64,000 nt of DNA from the NCBI RefSeq assembly GCF_029868385.1, contig NZ_JARWNX010000048.1:1-64000 (forward strand), given 5' to 3'. The translations under genes were made by a program, and so were the position numbers. The notes under the pieces are model-generated. The model searched no databases, had not been told where the DNA came from, and saw only the letters and a program-made list of their open reading frames with translations. Of this stretch, positions 1-8,742 are shown in pieces. The DNA is from Nocardia cyriacigeorgica (GTDB taxonomy: Bacteria; Actinomycetota; Actinomycetes; Mycobacteriales; Mycobacteriaceae). Position 1 is the stretch's first letter; each line of letters opens with the position of its first letter.

Positions 1-11
1 AAACAAAACGC

Positions 12-29
12 CAGCAAAAAGATTTGCTG
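12..29 (-). other. Second hairpin in the rrn leader
   Basis: A perfect 7-base inverted repeat, CAGCAAA / TTTGCTG, with a 4-base loop. It sits at the window edge, nearest the 16S gene. Hairpins here often form part of the processing stalk of pre-16S rRNA; that role is inferred. Confidence 0.45.
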
Positions 30-74
30 ACAAAATGTCCGACCCCACAACCGGGGGGTATGCAAGGGCCGGAA

Positions 75-89
75 CCAAATAATATTTGG
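75..89 (-). other. Short hairpin in the rrn leader
   Basis: A perfect 6-base inverted repeat, CCAAAT / ATTTGG, with a 3-base loop. It lies just after boxA in the leader and could take part in leader folding or processing. Confidence 0.5.
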
Positions 90-105
90 CACTGACATTC
101 ATCGA

Positions 106-130
106 CACACTATTGAGTTCTCAAAGAACA
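106..130 (-). promoter_or_regulatory. boxA-like rRNA antitermination element
   Basis: The minus strand reads TGTTCTTTGAGAACTCAA followed by TAGTGTG. This is the hallmark of mycobacterial and nocardial rrn leaders, where the Nus complex loads onto the transcript. It also contains the short dyad TTCTttGAGAA. It lies about 50-75 bases downstream of the expected transcription start. Confidence 0.75.
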
Positions 131-186
131 CACGCACACACTTCGACACCAGATACTTGCTGGGGCTTCTGTGAGGCAACTTTTCT

Positions 187-215
187 AGCCTAGCCGGTCA
201 ATGACTCGGAGTCAA
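187..215 (-). promoter_or_regulatory. rRNA operon promoter
   Basis: On the minus strand a -35 box TTGACT (210-215) is followed by exactly 17 bases and a -10 box TAGGCT (187-192), a good match to housekeeping-sigma rRNA promoters in this order. The -35 lies inside a 9-base perfect inverted repeat, ACTCGGAGT-CAA-ACTCCGAGT (204-224). Confidence 0.75.
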
Positions 216-224
216 ACTCCGAGT
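204..224. repeat. Perfect 9-bp dyad over the rrn -35 box
   Basis: ACTCGGAGT and its exact complement are separated by CAA. The -35 hexamer of the rRNA promoter falls across the centre and one arm. This could be an operator for a growth-rate regulator or a chance feature; no binder is identified. Confidence 0.5.
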
Positions 225-400
225 GGACCGACCTATCAGGCGCTCCTCGTCCTACCTCGTTTCCCAGGCCCTGTGGGCTCCGGGTCGGTGTCCGTGTCGC
301 TCTGACGTTGAATAAGTTACGCGGCGGAGAACATCACGTCAAATCGCCACGTCAGCACTAGGTTCGTGCAGGTCAGCGGCTCGCCATCGGCCTTGGAAAC

Positions 401-430
401 GGCCTGAATCACACGGATGTGACTCAGGCC
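401..430 (-). terminator. Intrinsic terminator of tyrS
   Basis: The inverted repeat GGCCTGA-a-TCACA-CGGA-TGTGA-c-TCAGGCC folds into a 13-position stem with one mismatch and a 4-base loop. It begins 8 bases after the tyrS stop codon. There is no long U-tract, as is usual for actinobacterial terminators. It would separate tyrS transcripts from the rRNA promoter. Confidence 0.75.
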
Positions 431-437
431 ACCAAGA

Positions 438-1739
438 TCAATTTCCGTCGGCTCGCCTGACCCCGGCGAAGTTGCGCTTGCCACGACGCAGCACCAGCCA
501 CCGTTCGTGCAGGTAGTCCCCTGCGTCCGGGGTCCATTCGATATCGGTGACGCGCTCGTTGTTCACCGACGCACCGCCTTCGTTCACGGCGCGGCGGGCC
601 GCACCGCGGCTTTCGCACAGGCCGGTGGCCACCAGCAGATCGACGATCGTGCCCGGTTGGCCCGGCCCCACCTCGGCGACGGTCCCGTCCACCGCGGCCT
701 CGCGCAGCGCCGCACCCAGGGTCGACTCGTCGAGGTCGCGCAGATCGGCGCGCCCGAAGAGGGCCTGGCTGGCCAATTGAACGGCGCGGGTGTGCTCGGC
801 TCCGTGCACCAGATCGGTCATCTCCGCGGCGAGCCTGCGCTGCGCCTCCCTCGCATGCGGGCGTTCCGCGGTGGCCTGCTCCAGCTCGGCCAGTTCCTCA
901 CGGTCGAGGAAGGTGAACCAGCGCAGGTAGCGGACGACATCGGCGTCGGCGGTGTTCACGAAGTACTGGTACCAGGCGTAGGGGCTGGTCATCTCCGGGT
1001 CGAGCCACAGGCTGCCGCCGCCGGTGGATTTGCCGAACTTCTTGCCGTCGGCCGAGGTCACCAGCGGAACGGTCATGGCGTGCACATGGGCACCGTCGAC
1101 GCGACGGTTCAGCTCGACCCCGGCGATGATGTTGCCCCATTGATCAGATCCGCCGACCTGGAGCACGCAGCCGTGGTTGCGTCGCAGCTGGAGGTAGTCG
1201 TTGGCTTGCAGCAACATGTAGCTGAACTCGGTGTAGGAGATGCCGTCGCCGTCGAGACGCCGTTTGACGGTGTCGCGGGCCAGCATCACGTTGACCGAGA
1301 AGTGCTTGCCGATATCGCGCAGGAAGTCCACGGCCGAGAGCTGGCCGGTCCAGTCCATGTTGTTCACGATCATCGCGCCGGTCGGCGAATCGTCGAGATC
1401 GACGAAACGCTCGAGCTGCGAGCGGATCCGATCGGCCCAGTCGGCGACGGTATCGGCGGAGTTCATGGTGCGTTCGCCGACATCGCGGGGATCACCGATG
1501 AGTCCGGTGGCACCACCGGCCAGCACGATCGGACGATGGCCCGCGCGCTGGAACCGCTTCAGGGCCAGCAGGGGCACCAGATGACCGGCATGCAGGCTGG
1601 CCGCGGTCGGGTCGAACCCGGCATAGAGGCTCCGCGGACCCTCGGCCAGCGCGGCGCGCAGGGCGTCGAGGTCGGTGGACTGCGCGATCAGGCCGCGCCA
1701 GGTCAGTTCGTCGATGATGTGGCTGCTCGGTTCGCTCAC
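438..1739 (-). CDS. tyrS: Tyrosyl-tRNA synthetase
   Basis: Charges tRNA-Tyr with tyrosine in the cytoplasm. The 433-residue product is the usual bacterial length of about 420. The class I HIGH-type motif is HAGH (residues 50-53) and the KMSKS-type loop is KFGKS (234-238), both typical of bacterial TyrRS. A C-terminal S4 RNA-binding domain follows, with [16 protein letters not shown] as its core. The GTG at 1739 is preferred because the family N-terminus ([11 protein letters not shown]...) starts there; the frame stays open upstream but that part looks non-coding. mpg lies upstream on the same strand and an rRNA operon downstream, as in relatives. Confidence 0.97.
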   Translation of the reverse strand: MSEPSSHIIDELTWRGLIAQSTDLDALRAALAEGPRSLYAGFDPTAASLHAGHLVPLLALKRFQRAGHRPIVLAGGATGLIGDPRDVGERTMNSADTVADWADRIRSQLERFVDLDDSPTGAMIVNNMDWTGQLSAVDFLRDIGKHFSVNVMLARDTVKRRLDGDGISYTEFSYMLLQANDYLQLRRNHGCVLQVGGSDQWGNIIAGVELNRRVDGAHVHAMTVPLVTSADGKKFGKSTGGGSLWLDPEMTSPYAWYQYFVNTADADVVRYLRWFTFLDREELAELEQATAERPHAREAQRRLAAEMTDLVHGAEHTRAVQLASQALFGRADLRDLDESTLGAALREAAVDGTVAEVGPGQPGTIVDLLVATGLCESRGAARRAVNEGGASVNNERVTDIEWTPDAGDYLHERWLVLRRGKRNFAGVRRADGN

Positions 1740-1971
1740 GCCGTCCCATCTTTCCGTACCCCCGTCCTGCGCCGATGCGCAGGTCCCGGCGCGAATCGTG
1801 TGATGGGCCGCCGATGATCTCCACGGGGACGGCCACCTGGTGCGGCGCCCGGGGCATCGCCGACCAGATGGCCGTCGGACCGACCACCGCCAACCCGACA
1901 GGTGATCGATCAGGGAAAGCACGGCGCGGCGACCGGTGGTCGCCGGTCGCCGTGTCGTGCTCAGGACTGGG

Positions 1972-2394
1972 TCATCGCGAGAGTGCGTTGCGCAGGTCGG
2001 TGATGGTGGAGCGGCGCTCGTAGGCGATCCAGGCGAAGATCGCGGCCAGCACCAGCGGGAAGATCGACATCTCGGGCGCATCGGCGATGAAGGCCTGGGT
2101 GGCGGCGGCCAGCACGGTGAGCACGCTCAGGCCCGCGGCCGCCAGGGCGCTCACCTTCCGCACCATCAGGCCGACGCCGCCCGCCACCTCGACCACACCG
2201 ATGAAGATCAGCAGCCCGATCGGGATGGTGAGGTTCTCCGGCGCGTTGTCCATCAGCGATTGCGGCATAACCAGTTTCGGCCCGCCGGAGGCGATGATGA
2301 AGAACAGGCCGAGCACGATCTGCAAGGTCCACAGGACGCGGTTGCGAACAGAACCGGGACGGTAGGAGACGGCGGGGGCGGTGGTGGCGGTCAT
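1972..2394 (-). CDS. DoxX-like integral membrane protein
   Basis: A 140-residue protein with four predicted membrane helices (about residues 20-38, 58-76, 84-102 and 108-124). It includes the [10 protein letters not shown] segment and a [11 protein letters not shown] segment typical of the DoxX/DoxD-like family. Members are small membrane proteins, some tied to thiol or oxidative-stress handling, but most have no proven activity. The ATG at 2394 is chosen over an in-frame start 51 bases upstream because an AGGA ribosome site lies just before it. It sits between mpg and tyrS on the same strand. Family membership is fairly secure; the function is unknown. Confidence 0.8.
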   Translation of the reverse strand: MTATTAPAVSYRPGSVRNRVLWTLQIVLGLFFIIASGGPKLVMPQSLMDNAPENLTIPIGLLIFIGVVEVAGGVGLMVRKVSALAAAGLSVLTVLAAATQAFIADAPEMSIFPLVLAAIFAWIAYERRSTITDLRNALSR

Positions 2395-2466
2395 ATCGAT
2401 TCCTTCGGTCGTGCGCGCCGGGTTGGTAGCGCGTTCACCAGACAAGACGGAGCCGCCTCGCGGAAT

Positions 2467-3108
2467 TCATCGCACCCGACGAGAAATTTCTTCGAGCTGA
2501 TCGGCTCGGGGCGCGCGCGGGCTGCGCCGATACGCCGAAACCGCTGGTGAATCCCGTAACCACAGCCGCCATGGACGATCGGCGGCAAGGCTCACGCCCA
2601 CCCGCGGACCGACCGCGATCGTCGCGGGGTCCGGTACGGGGCCGAGTTCGAGGCGGATCGGGGACGCGGCGTCGAACAGCCGAGTCCCGTAGTCGTCCAG
2701 GGTGATTCCCAGAGCGCTGCCGAGGTTGCCCGGCCCACGAGCGAGCGCCGCATCACTCCGCGCGGCGGCGCGGCGGCCCCGAGCCACCTCCGCACCCGCC
2801 ACGACCTCGCCCGCCCGGATCAGCACCGCGCTGGCCACACCATCCGGCCCGCTGGTGACGTTCACGCAGGTGTGCATCCCGTAGCTGAAGTAGACGTACA
2901 GAACTCCCGGCGGCCCGAACATGACCGCGTTGCGCGGTGTCCGACCACGACCGGAGTGCGCTGCCGGATCGTGCCACGGCCCCGCGGGGTCTCCCCCATA
3001 CGCCTCCACCTCGACGATGCGGACCCCGACCGGCCCCGACCACAGCGTCGCGCCGAGCACCCGACGCGCGGCCGCCAGCGGTTCGACGGCAAGTTCCTCG
3101 GCACTCAC
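2467..3108 (-). CDS. mpg: 3-methyladenine DNA glycosylase (AAG/MPG family)
   Basis: Removes alkylated purines from DNA in base-excision repair. The 213-residue product carries the AAG-fold signatures: [12 protein letters not shown], then the [23 protein letters not shown] stretch and [12 protein letters not shown]. The GTG at 3108 gives the expected N-terminus ([18 protein letters not shown]). It lies upstream of tyrS with a DoxX gene between. In M. tuberculosis mpg is the neighbour of tyrS (Rv1688-Rv1689), so this is backbone synteny with a one-gene insertion. Confidence 0.95.
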   Translation of the reverse strand: MSAEELAVEPLAAARRVLGATLWSGPVGVRIVEVEAYGGDPAGPWHDPAAHSGRGRTPRNAVMFGPPGVLYVYFSYGMHTCVNVTSGPDGVASAVLIRAGEVVAGAEVARGRRAAARSDAALARGPGNLGSALGITLDDYGTRLFDAASPIRLELGPVPDPATIAVGPRVGVSLAADRPWRLWLRDSPAVSAYRRSPRAPRADQLEEISRRVR

Positions 3109-3202
3109 GCCCCGGATTCTCCCAGCCGGGCACAACCCCGGGTCGCGGTGAGTCGACGGATCCGGGCAAAGCCGCCCGACCCGCCTGGGCGCTGGCGAGT
3201 AC

Positions 3203-4147
3203 TCAGGCCGGGTCGGACCCCTCGCCGTGCACGAGGCCCGCGAGTCCGGCCAGCTTGTCGGGGTTGACCTGGAAGCGGATGTGCTGGATTCGGTTGTCGA
3301 TCAGGTCGAAGGTGAGTGCGCCGATGGGGAGGTCGCCGAGGATGCCGACGAGGCCGAGTTCGCCGTTGATGGTGGCCGTATCGAGTTCGATGCCGGTGAG
3401 GATGGGTTTGGCGAGGACTCCGAGCAGCCAGCGGGCGACGTGGTCGGGCCCGTGCAGTGGGCGGCGGGCCGCGGTGATCTTGCCGCCGCCGTCGTTCCAG
3501 AGGGTGACGTCGGGGGCCAGCAGTGCCATCAGCGCGTTCAGATCGCCGCCTCGGCAGGCGGCGAGGAATCGGTCGGTCACCGCTTCGCGTGCGGCCGCAT
3601 CGGTGTCGAAGCGGGGACGCCGGGACCGGACGTGGGAGCGCGCTCGATGCGCGATCTGGCGCACGCTCGCCTCGGGACGGTCGAGGAATTCGCCGATCTC
3701 GGCGTGGGTGTAGCCGAAGACTTCACGCAGCACGAACACGGCGCGTTCGACCGGGCCGAGTGTTTCGAGTACGACCAGCACGGCCGTCGAGACGGTATCG
3801 GCCAATTCGGTCTCCTCGGCGGCGGTGGGCGCGGTCAGCAGGGGTTCGGGCAGCCATGGGCCGATATAGGTCTCGCGGGTGGCGTGCGCGGAGGTGAGCC
3901 GGTTCAGCGCCAGGTTGGTGACGGTGCGGACCAGGTAGGCCTTCGGGTGCGTGACGGTGCGCTGATCGGCCGCATGCCATTTCAGCCAGGTGTCTTGTAG
4001 GACGTCCTCGGCTTCGGTGACGCTGCCGAGCATCTGATAGGCGGTGCTGAACAGCAGTCGGCGATGGTCGGCGAACGGATCGGCCAGCGAGGAAGGCGAC
4101 CGCTGCCCAGAGGCATCGGACCTGGGTTCGGGGTGCTCACGGGCCAT
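3203..4147 (-). CDS. ECF sigma factor, ECF41/SigJ type with SnoaL-like C-terminus
   Basis: A 314-residue RNA polymerase sigma factor. Region 2 covers roughly residues 25-90 ([10 protein letters not shown]), region 4 covers 120-175 ([23 protein letters not shown]), and a SnoaL_2/NTF2-like domain fills about 185-314. Two hallmarks of the ECF41 group are present: the linker motif WLPEPL (98-103) and NPDKL near the C-terminus (295-299). In this group the fused C-terminal domain replaces a separate anti-sigma factor. An AAGGA site precedes the ATG. The oxidoreductase gene lies 73 bases upstream; ECF41 genes typically neighbour oxidoreductases, epimerases or carboxymuconolactone-decarboxylase-like genes. 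The inducing signal is unknown. Confidence 0.93.
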   Translation of the reverse strand: MAREHPEPRSDASGQRSPSSLADPFADHRRLLFSTAYQMLGSVTEAEDVLQDTWLKWHAADQRTVTHPKAYLVRTVTNLALNRLTSAHATRETYIGPWLPEPLLTAPTAAEETELADTVSTAVLVVLETLGPVERAVFVLREVFGYTHAEIGEFLDRPEASVRQIAHRARSHVRSRRPRFDTDAAAREAVTDRFLAACRGGDLNALMALLAPDVTLWNDGGGKITAARRPLHGPDHVARWLLGVLAKPILTGIELDTATINGELGLVGILGDLPIGALTFDLIDNRIQHIRFQVNPDKLAGLAGLVHGEGSDPA

Positions 4148-4220
4148 GGTGTCATCCTTCCCAGCGGCGCCGGGATCGGCGACCGGATCACCGCATTCCG
4201 GTCACCGATCGGGCACAACC

Positions 4221-5408
4221 TCATGCGGAGACGCGGGTCGCGCGGCCGCCGGTGGAGAGGGTCACCGATACGGGAATGCGCCTGGTCATCCGGAAGACCG
4301 GCACCGGGCTGCTGCTGACGGCGTCCTTGTACCAGACGGCCACCCGCCCCTTCAGGTACCACCGCCGAGGTGTGTCGTCGGCGTGGGTGAACTGGATGAC
4401 GGCGTCGCGGCGGCCGAGGCTGACCGGCTGGTGGAAATAGCCGAACCGGAAGGGCCGCACCTTCTTACCGCGCAGCCGGTGGGCGATGGCGTCGGCGACG
4501 TAGGCCGCGGTGGGCATACCGCTCTGGCAGGTGCCGTGGATACGGCCCCACGGCTGTTCGATCGCGGCGGCATCACCGATGGCATGGATCTGCGGATGCG
4601 ACAGCGAACGCAGCGTCGAATCGACCAGGACCAGCCCACGGTGATCGGTGGCGATGCCCGCGTCGGCGGCCAGGCGCGCGACCCGCACACCAGCGGTCCA
4701 GAGCGTGAGTTCGGCGGGCACGAGTTCGCCATCGGCCAGTTCGATCGCGTCGGGCAGCACCTTGGCCACGGGAGTGCCGATACGACGGACGACGCCGAGC
4801 CGGTCCAATGCGCGGTTCAGGTGCGCCCGTGCCCGCTCGCCCATCATCGCGCCGGGTTCACCGGTGCTGAGCAGTGTCACTCGGAGGTCGGGATGTGCTT
4901 CCGCGATCTCGGTGGCCGCCTCGATGCCGGTCAGGCCGCCGCCGCAGACCGCGACCGTGCCATCGTATGCGGCGATAGCGGCGAGCCGTTCGGAGAATTC
5001 GTGTGCGCGGCGGGGATCGTCGAGTGTCCACGCGTGTTCGACGACGCCGGGCACGCGGTGGGTGTCGGCACGGCTGCCGAGCGCGTAGATCAATTCGTCG
5101 TAGGGCAGGGTGGTCGAGTCGTCGACGGTGACGCGGCGCTGCTGCGGGTCGATGGCGGTGACCCGTCCCCGCACGAACTCGACGCCGGTGCCCGCGAGCA
5201 GATCGGGGATCCGGTGGTCGGCCAGCTCCTGTCCGGCCGCGATCTGATGCGAGCGCAGTCGCTCGGTGAAGCGCTCGGCCGGGTTGATCACGGTGATGCG
5301 TACGCGGCGGCCGCGGGTGCGGCGGGCCAGCCGGACGGCGGCCAGCATGCCGGTGTACCCGGCGCCGACGATGACGACGCGATGTTCGCTGGTCACGGTG
5401 ATGGTCAT
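4221..5408 (-). CDS. NAD(P)/FAD-dependent oxidoreductase, NDH-2-like
   Basis: A 395-residue two-dinucleotide-binding-domain flavoprotein. The N-terminal FAD site is VVIVGAGYTGM (11-21), the second nucleotide site is VAVCGGGLTGIEAATEIAE, and the later FAD-binding stretch is HAIGDAAA. The fold matches type II NADH dehydrogenases and related pyridine-nucleotide-disulphide oxidoreductases, but it lacks a redox CxxxxC pair and an obvious membrane anchor. It is probably the conserved target of the ECF41 sigma factor encoded just downstream. The electron acceptor is unknown. Confidence 0.88.
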   Translation of the reverse strand: MTITVTSEHRVVIVGAGYTGMLAAVRLARRTRGRRVRITVINPAERFTERLRSHQIAAGQELADHRIPDLLAGTGVEFVRGRVTAIDPQQRRVTVDDSTTLPYDELIYALGSRADTHRVPGVVEHAWTLDDPRRAHEFSERLAAIAAYDGTVAVCGGGLTGIEAATEIAEAHPDLRVTLLSTGEPGAMMGERARAHLNRALDRLGVVRRIGTPVAKVLPDAIELADGELVPAELTLWTAGVRVARLAADAGIATDHRGLVLVDSTLRSLSHPQIHAIGDAAAIEQPWGRIHGTCQSGMPTAAYVADAIAHRLRGKKVRPFRFGYFHQPVSLGRRDAVIQFTHADDTPRRWYLKGRVAVWYKDAVSSSPVPVFRMTRRIPVSVTLSTGGRATRVSA

Positions 5409-5465
5409 GGCATTCGCTCCTCGGTCGAGTCACCGGGACTCCGGGCTGGTGACGACCATGGGACA

Positions 5466-5488
5466 AACGAGCCTCTGCCGACGTGACA
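5466..5488 (-). promoter_or_regulatory. Candidate ECF41-type promoter
   Basis: On the minus strand TGTCACG (5482-5488) closely resembles the -35 element TGTCACA described for ECF41 sigma factors. CGTT (5466-5469) follows 12 bases later and resembles their CGTC -10. The spacing looks short, so this is only a candidate. It sits about 60 bases before the oxidoreductase start, where autoregulation of the oxidoreductase/sigma pair would be expected. Confidence 0.4.
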
Positions 5489-5606
5489 CTCCATTGATGT
5501 GATCCGAGTCACTCGATGACTGGGTGGTCGTATCGGGGTCGAACCAGGGGTCGGATCGGGACGGTCCCCGATGTGCGCGCACCCCGGTGATCCATAGCGT
5601 CGAAAC

Positions 5607-7127
5607 ATGTTTCGCAGGACTCCGGCAGGCACCGCACGCCGATGGATACTCATCATCGCGGTCACGCTGATGGTGGCCGCGCTGGCGGTGCTCAGCGGCG
5701 CGGTGGTGGTGTACCAGCGCGCCGACGTCACGACCGTCGGCGCGGTCGAATTCACCGATGAGCTGCCGATCCCACCGCTGGCCCCGTCGCGGGTGGACGC
5801 CGACGGTACCCGTGTCTTCGACCTGGAGATGCGGGCGGGACGCACGGAATTCCGGCCTGGGCGGTTCACCGATACCTGGGGGTTCAACGGCGACTATCTC
5901 GGTCCCACGCTGCGGGCGTCACGTGGCGAGCGGGTGCGAGTCCGGGTTCGCAACGCACTGCCGGAGGCGTCGACGGTGCACTGGCACGGTATGCATCTGC
6001 CCGCGGCGATGGACGGTGGACCGCATCAGATGGTCGAGCCCGGTGCCGACTGGACGCCACAGTGGACGATCGATCAGCCCGCGGCCACCCTCTGGTACCA
6101 CCCGCATCCGCACGGCGATACCGAAACCCATGTGCGGCGCGGGCTGGCCGGCGCCTTCCTGCTCGACGATCCGTCCGCCGATGCGCTCACACTGCCACGG
6201 ACCTACGGTGTGGACGATCTGCCGATCATCGTCCAGGACGTGAAGTTCCGCGGAGATCAACTCGACGGCACGCACGCCATGTTTCGTGATGTGGGCTTCC
6301 TCGGGGATCAGACCATGGTCAACGGCTCCCTCGCGCCCTACCGCACGGTGGACGACGAACTGGTCCGGCTGCGGCTGCTCAACGCCTCGACCGCGCGCAC
6401 CTACACCTTCGGTTTCTCCGACGATCGAGCGTTCGCACTCATCGGCACCGATGGCGGCCTGCTGGAACGACCGGCCGAGGTGGATCGGATTCAGCTCTCG
6501 CCTGGTGAGCGCGCGGAGATCGTCGTCCGGTTCGAGCCGGGCACGCCGACGGTCCTGCGCGGCTATCCGCTCGACGCTGGGCTCGACTTCTGGACCCAGC
6601 GCTTCAGCGGCGGCGACGACACCTTCGACATCATGCAATTCCGGCCCACCGACACCTTGCGTCCCTCGCCGCCGCTGCCCGCCACCCTGGTCCGGCCCGA
6701 GATTCCGGATGGCTCGGGCGCGGTGGCCGAGCGTGAGTTCGATCTGAGCTTCGGTTCGATCAACGGTCGCGAGATGGCGATGGACCGGGTCGATTTCGCC
6801 GTGACCCGCGGCAGTACCGAGATCTGGACGGTCCGCAATGCCGATGGGATGCCGCACAATTTCCACGTCCACGATGTGCAGTTCCGGGTGCTGGACCGCG
6901 ACGGTTCGCCGCCGCCACCGGAACTGTCGGGTCCCAAGGACACCGTCTTCCTTCCGCCAGGCGGTTCGATGCGGCTGGCTCTCCGCTTCGACGGACCGGC
7001 CGATCCGGACACGCCGTACATGTATCACTGTCATCTGCTCTGGCATGAGGACACCGGAATGATGGGCCAGTTCGTCGTGGTGGAGCCCGGCGGCGCGGCG
7101 GGCAGACCGCCTGTGCACGGGCATTGA
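5607..7127 (+). CDS. Multicopper oxidase (CueO/laccase type), membrane-anchored or secreted
   Basis: Couples one-electron oxidation of a substrate (Cu(I), Fe(II) or phenolics) to oxygen reduction outside the membrane. All copper-site motifs are present in order: HWHG (125-128), HPHPHG (165-170), HNFHVH (417-422) and HCHLLWHEDTGMM (474-486). Cys475 is flanked by the type 1 ligands, with Met485 as likely axial ligand. A single hydrophobic segment at residues 12-36 forms an anchor or uncleaved signal. The 506 residues in three cupredoxin domains match CueO-like enzymes and mycobacterial MmcO. It is divergent from the ECF41-oxidoreductase pair. There is no methionine-rich copper loop, so copper resistance is possible but not shown. 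Confidence 0.93.
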   Translation: MFRRTPAGTARRWILIIAVTLMVAALAVLSGAVVVYQRADVTTVGAVEFTDELPIPPLAPSRVDADGTRVFDLEMRAGRTEFRPGRFTDTWGFNGDYLGPTLRASRGERVRVRVRNALPEASTVHWHGMHLPAAMDGGPHQMVEPGADWTPQWTIDQPAATLWYHPHPHGDTETHVRRGLAGAFLLDDPSADALTLPRTYGVDDLPIIVQDVKFRGDQLDGTHAMFRDVGFLGDQTMVNGSLAPYRTVDDELVRLRLLNASTARTYTFGFSDDRAFALIGTDGGLLERPAEVDRIQLSPGERAEIVVRFEPGTPTVLRGYPLDAGLDFWTQRFSGGDDTFDIMQFRPTDTLRPSPPLPATLVRPEIPDGSGAVAEREFDLSFGSINGREMAMDRVDFAVTRGSTEIWTVRNADGMPHNFHVHDVQFRVLDRDGSPPPPELSGPKDTVFLPPGGSMRLALRFDGPADPDTPYMYHCHLLWHEDTGMMGQFVVVEPGGAAGRPPVHGH

Positions 7128-7149
7128 CCAGTGGCTTGGCGTAGCAGCA

Positions 7150-7178
7150 TTGCGCTCCCCTGGCTACGGCGCTAAATT
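7150..7178 (+). promoter_or_regulatory. Candidate promoter of the ABC exporter operon
   Basis: TTGCGC (7150-7155), exactly 17 bases, then TAAATT (7173-7178). The tandem TetR-type operator begins inside the -10, so a bound repressor would block initiation. The start codon lies at 7220, giving a leader of roughly 35 bases. Confidence 0.5.
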
Positions 7179-7208
7179 CATCACACGGTGAATTCAACAC
7201 TCGATGAA
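7177..7208. promoter_or_regulatory. Tandem 16-bp palindromic operator
   Basis: Two abutting copies of TTCAnCACnCGnTGAA lie at 7177-7192 and 7193-7208. Each is an inverted repeat (TTCAnC...GnTGAA), and together they create a central TGAATTCA palindrome. The position between a candidate -10 and the ABC ATPase start, plus a TetR gene at the end of the operon, makes autoregulation likely. Confidence 0.75.
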
Positions 7209-7219
7209 TTGAGGCGCCC

Positions 7220-7951
7220 ATGTCGCACACCCCGGCAGCATCGGCAGTGAACGTGGACGGACTCACCGTCCGGCGCGGCGGACGCGAAGTCCTGCACGGC
7301 GTATCACTGACCATTCCCCGCGGGTCGATCACCGGGCTACTCGGCCCGTCCGGATGCGGTAAGACCACGTTGATGCGCAGCATCGTCGGCACCCAGATCG
7401 TGGCGTCCGGTGCGGTCGAGGTGCTCGGGATGCCCGCGGGATCGGCCGCGCTGCGCAGACGCATCGGCTACGTGACCCAGTCCCCCAGCATCTACACCGA
7501 TATCAGCGTGCGCGACAACGTCGCCTATTTCGCCGCGCTCTACGGCGCCGATCGCGGCGATATCGACGAAGCACTCGGCGCGGTCGGCCTGCTGGACCAT
7601 CAGCATCAGCGCGGCGATGAGCTGTCCGGCGGCCAGCTCACCCGCGCCTCGCTGGCCTGCGCGCTGGTGGCCGCACCAGAGCTGCTCGTCCTCGACGAAC
7701 CAACGGTCGGGCTGGATCCGGTGCTGCGGGTCGACCTGTGGAAACAGTTCCGTGAGCTGGCCGCCACCGGCACCACACTGCTGGTGTCCAGTCACGTCAT
7801 GGACGAGGCCGAACACTGCGATCGGCTGCTGCTCATGCGCGAAGGCGATCTCCTCGCCCAGCTCAGCCCCGACGAACTGCGGGCCGAAACCGGCGAACAG
7901 AACCTCGAACAGGCCTTCCTGAGCCTCATCACGATGGGAAAGACAGCATGA
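7220..7951 (+). CDS. ABC transporter ATP-binding subunit (DrrA/NatA type)
   Basis: A 243-residue nucleotide-binding protein powering an exporter. Walker A is GPSGCGKTT (42-50), the signature is LSGGQ, Walker B is LLVLDEPTVGLDP, and the switch histidine lies in LLVSSHVMDEAE. A GAGG ribosome site precedes the ATG at 7220. Its stop overlaps the permease start by 4 bases (ATGA), and a TetR gene overlaps the permease in the same way. The one-ATPase, one-permease, TetR layout is typical of drug or daunorubicin-type exporters. The substrate is not predictable. Confidence 0.93.
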   Translation: MSHTPAASAVNVDGLTVRRGGREVLHGVSLTIPRGSITGLLGPSGCGKTTLMRSIVGTQIVASGAVEVLGMPAGSAALRRRIGYVTQSPSIYTDISVRDNVAYFAALYGADRGDIDEALGAVGLLDHQHQRGDELSGGQLTRASLACALVAAPELLVLDEPTVGLDPVLRVDLWKQFRELAATGTTLLVSSHVMDEAEHCDRLLLMREGDLLAQLSPDELRAETGEQNLEQAFLSLITMGKTA

Positions 7952-8742
7952 GCGCCGTCGACGACCGCGTACCCGCCCACCGGGCATCGCTGCGCCCGTA
8001 TCTGGCGACCACCACGCGCATCCTGCGTCAGCTGCGCAACGACCACCGCACCGTGGCCATGATCCTGGTGGTTCCCGCCTTGCTGATGACGCTGCTGTAC
8101 TTCATCTACAAGGACACCCCGAAGGCGCCGTTCGAGACCAGCACGCTGTTCGATCGGGTCGGCATCAGCATGCTCGGCATCCTGCCGTTCATCGTGATGT
8201 TCCTGATCACCGCGATCGCCATGCAGCGCGAACGCAGCTCGGGCACGCTGGAACGGCTGCTCACCACCCCGCTGTCGAAACTCGATCTGCTCGGCGGTTA
8301 CGGCACCGCGTTCTCCGCGGCCGCCGCGGCGCAGGCGGTGACGGCATGTCTGGTGTCGTTCGGGCTGCTCGGACTCAGCGCGGCGGGCAGTCCCGGCTGG
8401 GTGGTGCTCATCGCGGTGGTCGACGCGGTGCTCGGTGTCGCCCTCGGCCTACTGGCCAGCGCGTTCGCCAGGACCGAATTCCAGGCCGTGCAGTTCATGC
8501 CGCTGGTGGTGGCGCCGCAGATCTTCCTGTGTGGACTGCTGGTGCCGCGCAATCAGCTGCCTGGCTGGCTGGAGGCGATCAGCAATGTGATGCCGTTGAG
8601 CTATGCGGTCGACGCCTTGCAGCAGGTGTCGGTGCATGCCGAGCCGACCGCGGCGATGTGGCGGGATCTGGCGGTGGTCACCGGTTTCGCGGTGGTGGCG
8701 TTGTGTCTCGGCGCGGCGACGCTTCGGCGGCGGACCGTATGA
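7948..8742 (+). CDS. ABC-2 type transporter permease
   Basis: A 264-residue membrane subunit of the ABC-2/DrrB family with six predicted helices, including VAMILVVPALLMTLLYFIY and MLGILPFIVMFLITAIAM. The family ERSSGTLERLLTTPLSKLDLLGGY motif follows helix 2. It pairs with the upstream ATPase (4-base overlap) as a half-size exporter that would dimerise. Translation is coupled to both neighbours. Confidence 0.92.
   Translation: MSAVDDRVPAHRASLRPYLATTTRILRQLRNDHRTVAMILVVPALLMTLLYFIYKDTPKAPFETSTLFDRVGISMLGILPFIVMFLITAIAMQRERSSGTLERLLTTPLSKLDLLGGYGTAFSAAAAAQAVTACLVSFGLLGLSAAGSPGWVVLIAVVDAVLGVALGLLASAFARTEFQAVQFMPLVVAPQIFLCGLLVPRNQLPGWLEAISNVMPLSYAVDALQQVSVHAEPTAAMWRDLAVVTGFAVVALCLGAATLRRRTV

Larger units (their letters stand above)
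1..180 (-). ncRNA. rRNA operon leader (16S gene lies off the left edge)
   Basis: Read on the minus strand, this stretch has the usual actinobacterial rrn leader: a boxA-like antitermination element, then short AT-rich hairpins running toward the missing 16S gene. Transcription should start near position 180, about seven bases past the -10 box at 187-192. Having tyrS directly upstream of an rRNA operon is known in related actinobacteria (one rrn operon of fast-growing mycobacteria). No 16S sequence is visible, so the mature rRNA start is outside the window. Confidence 0.8.
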
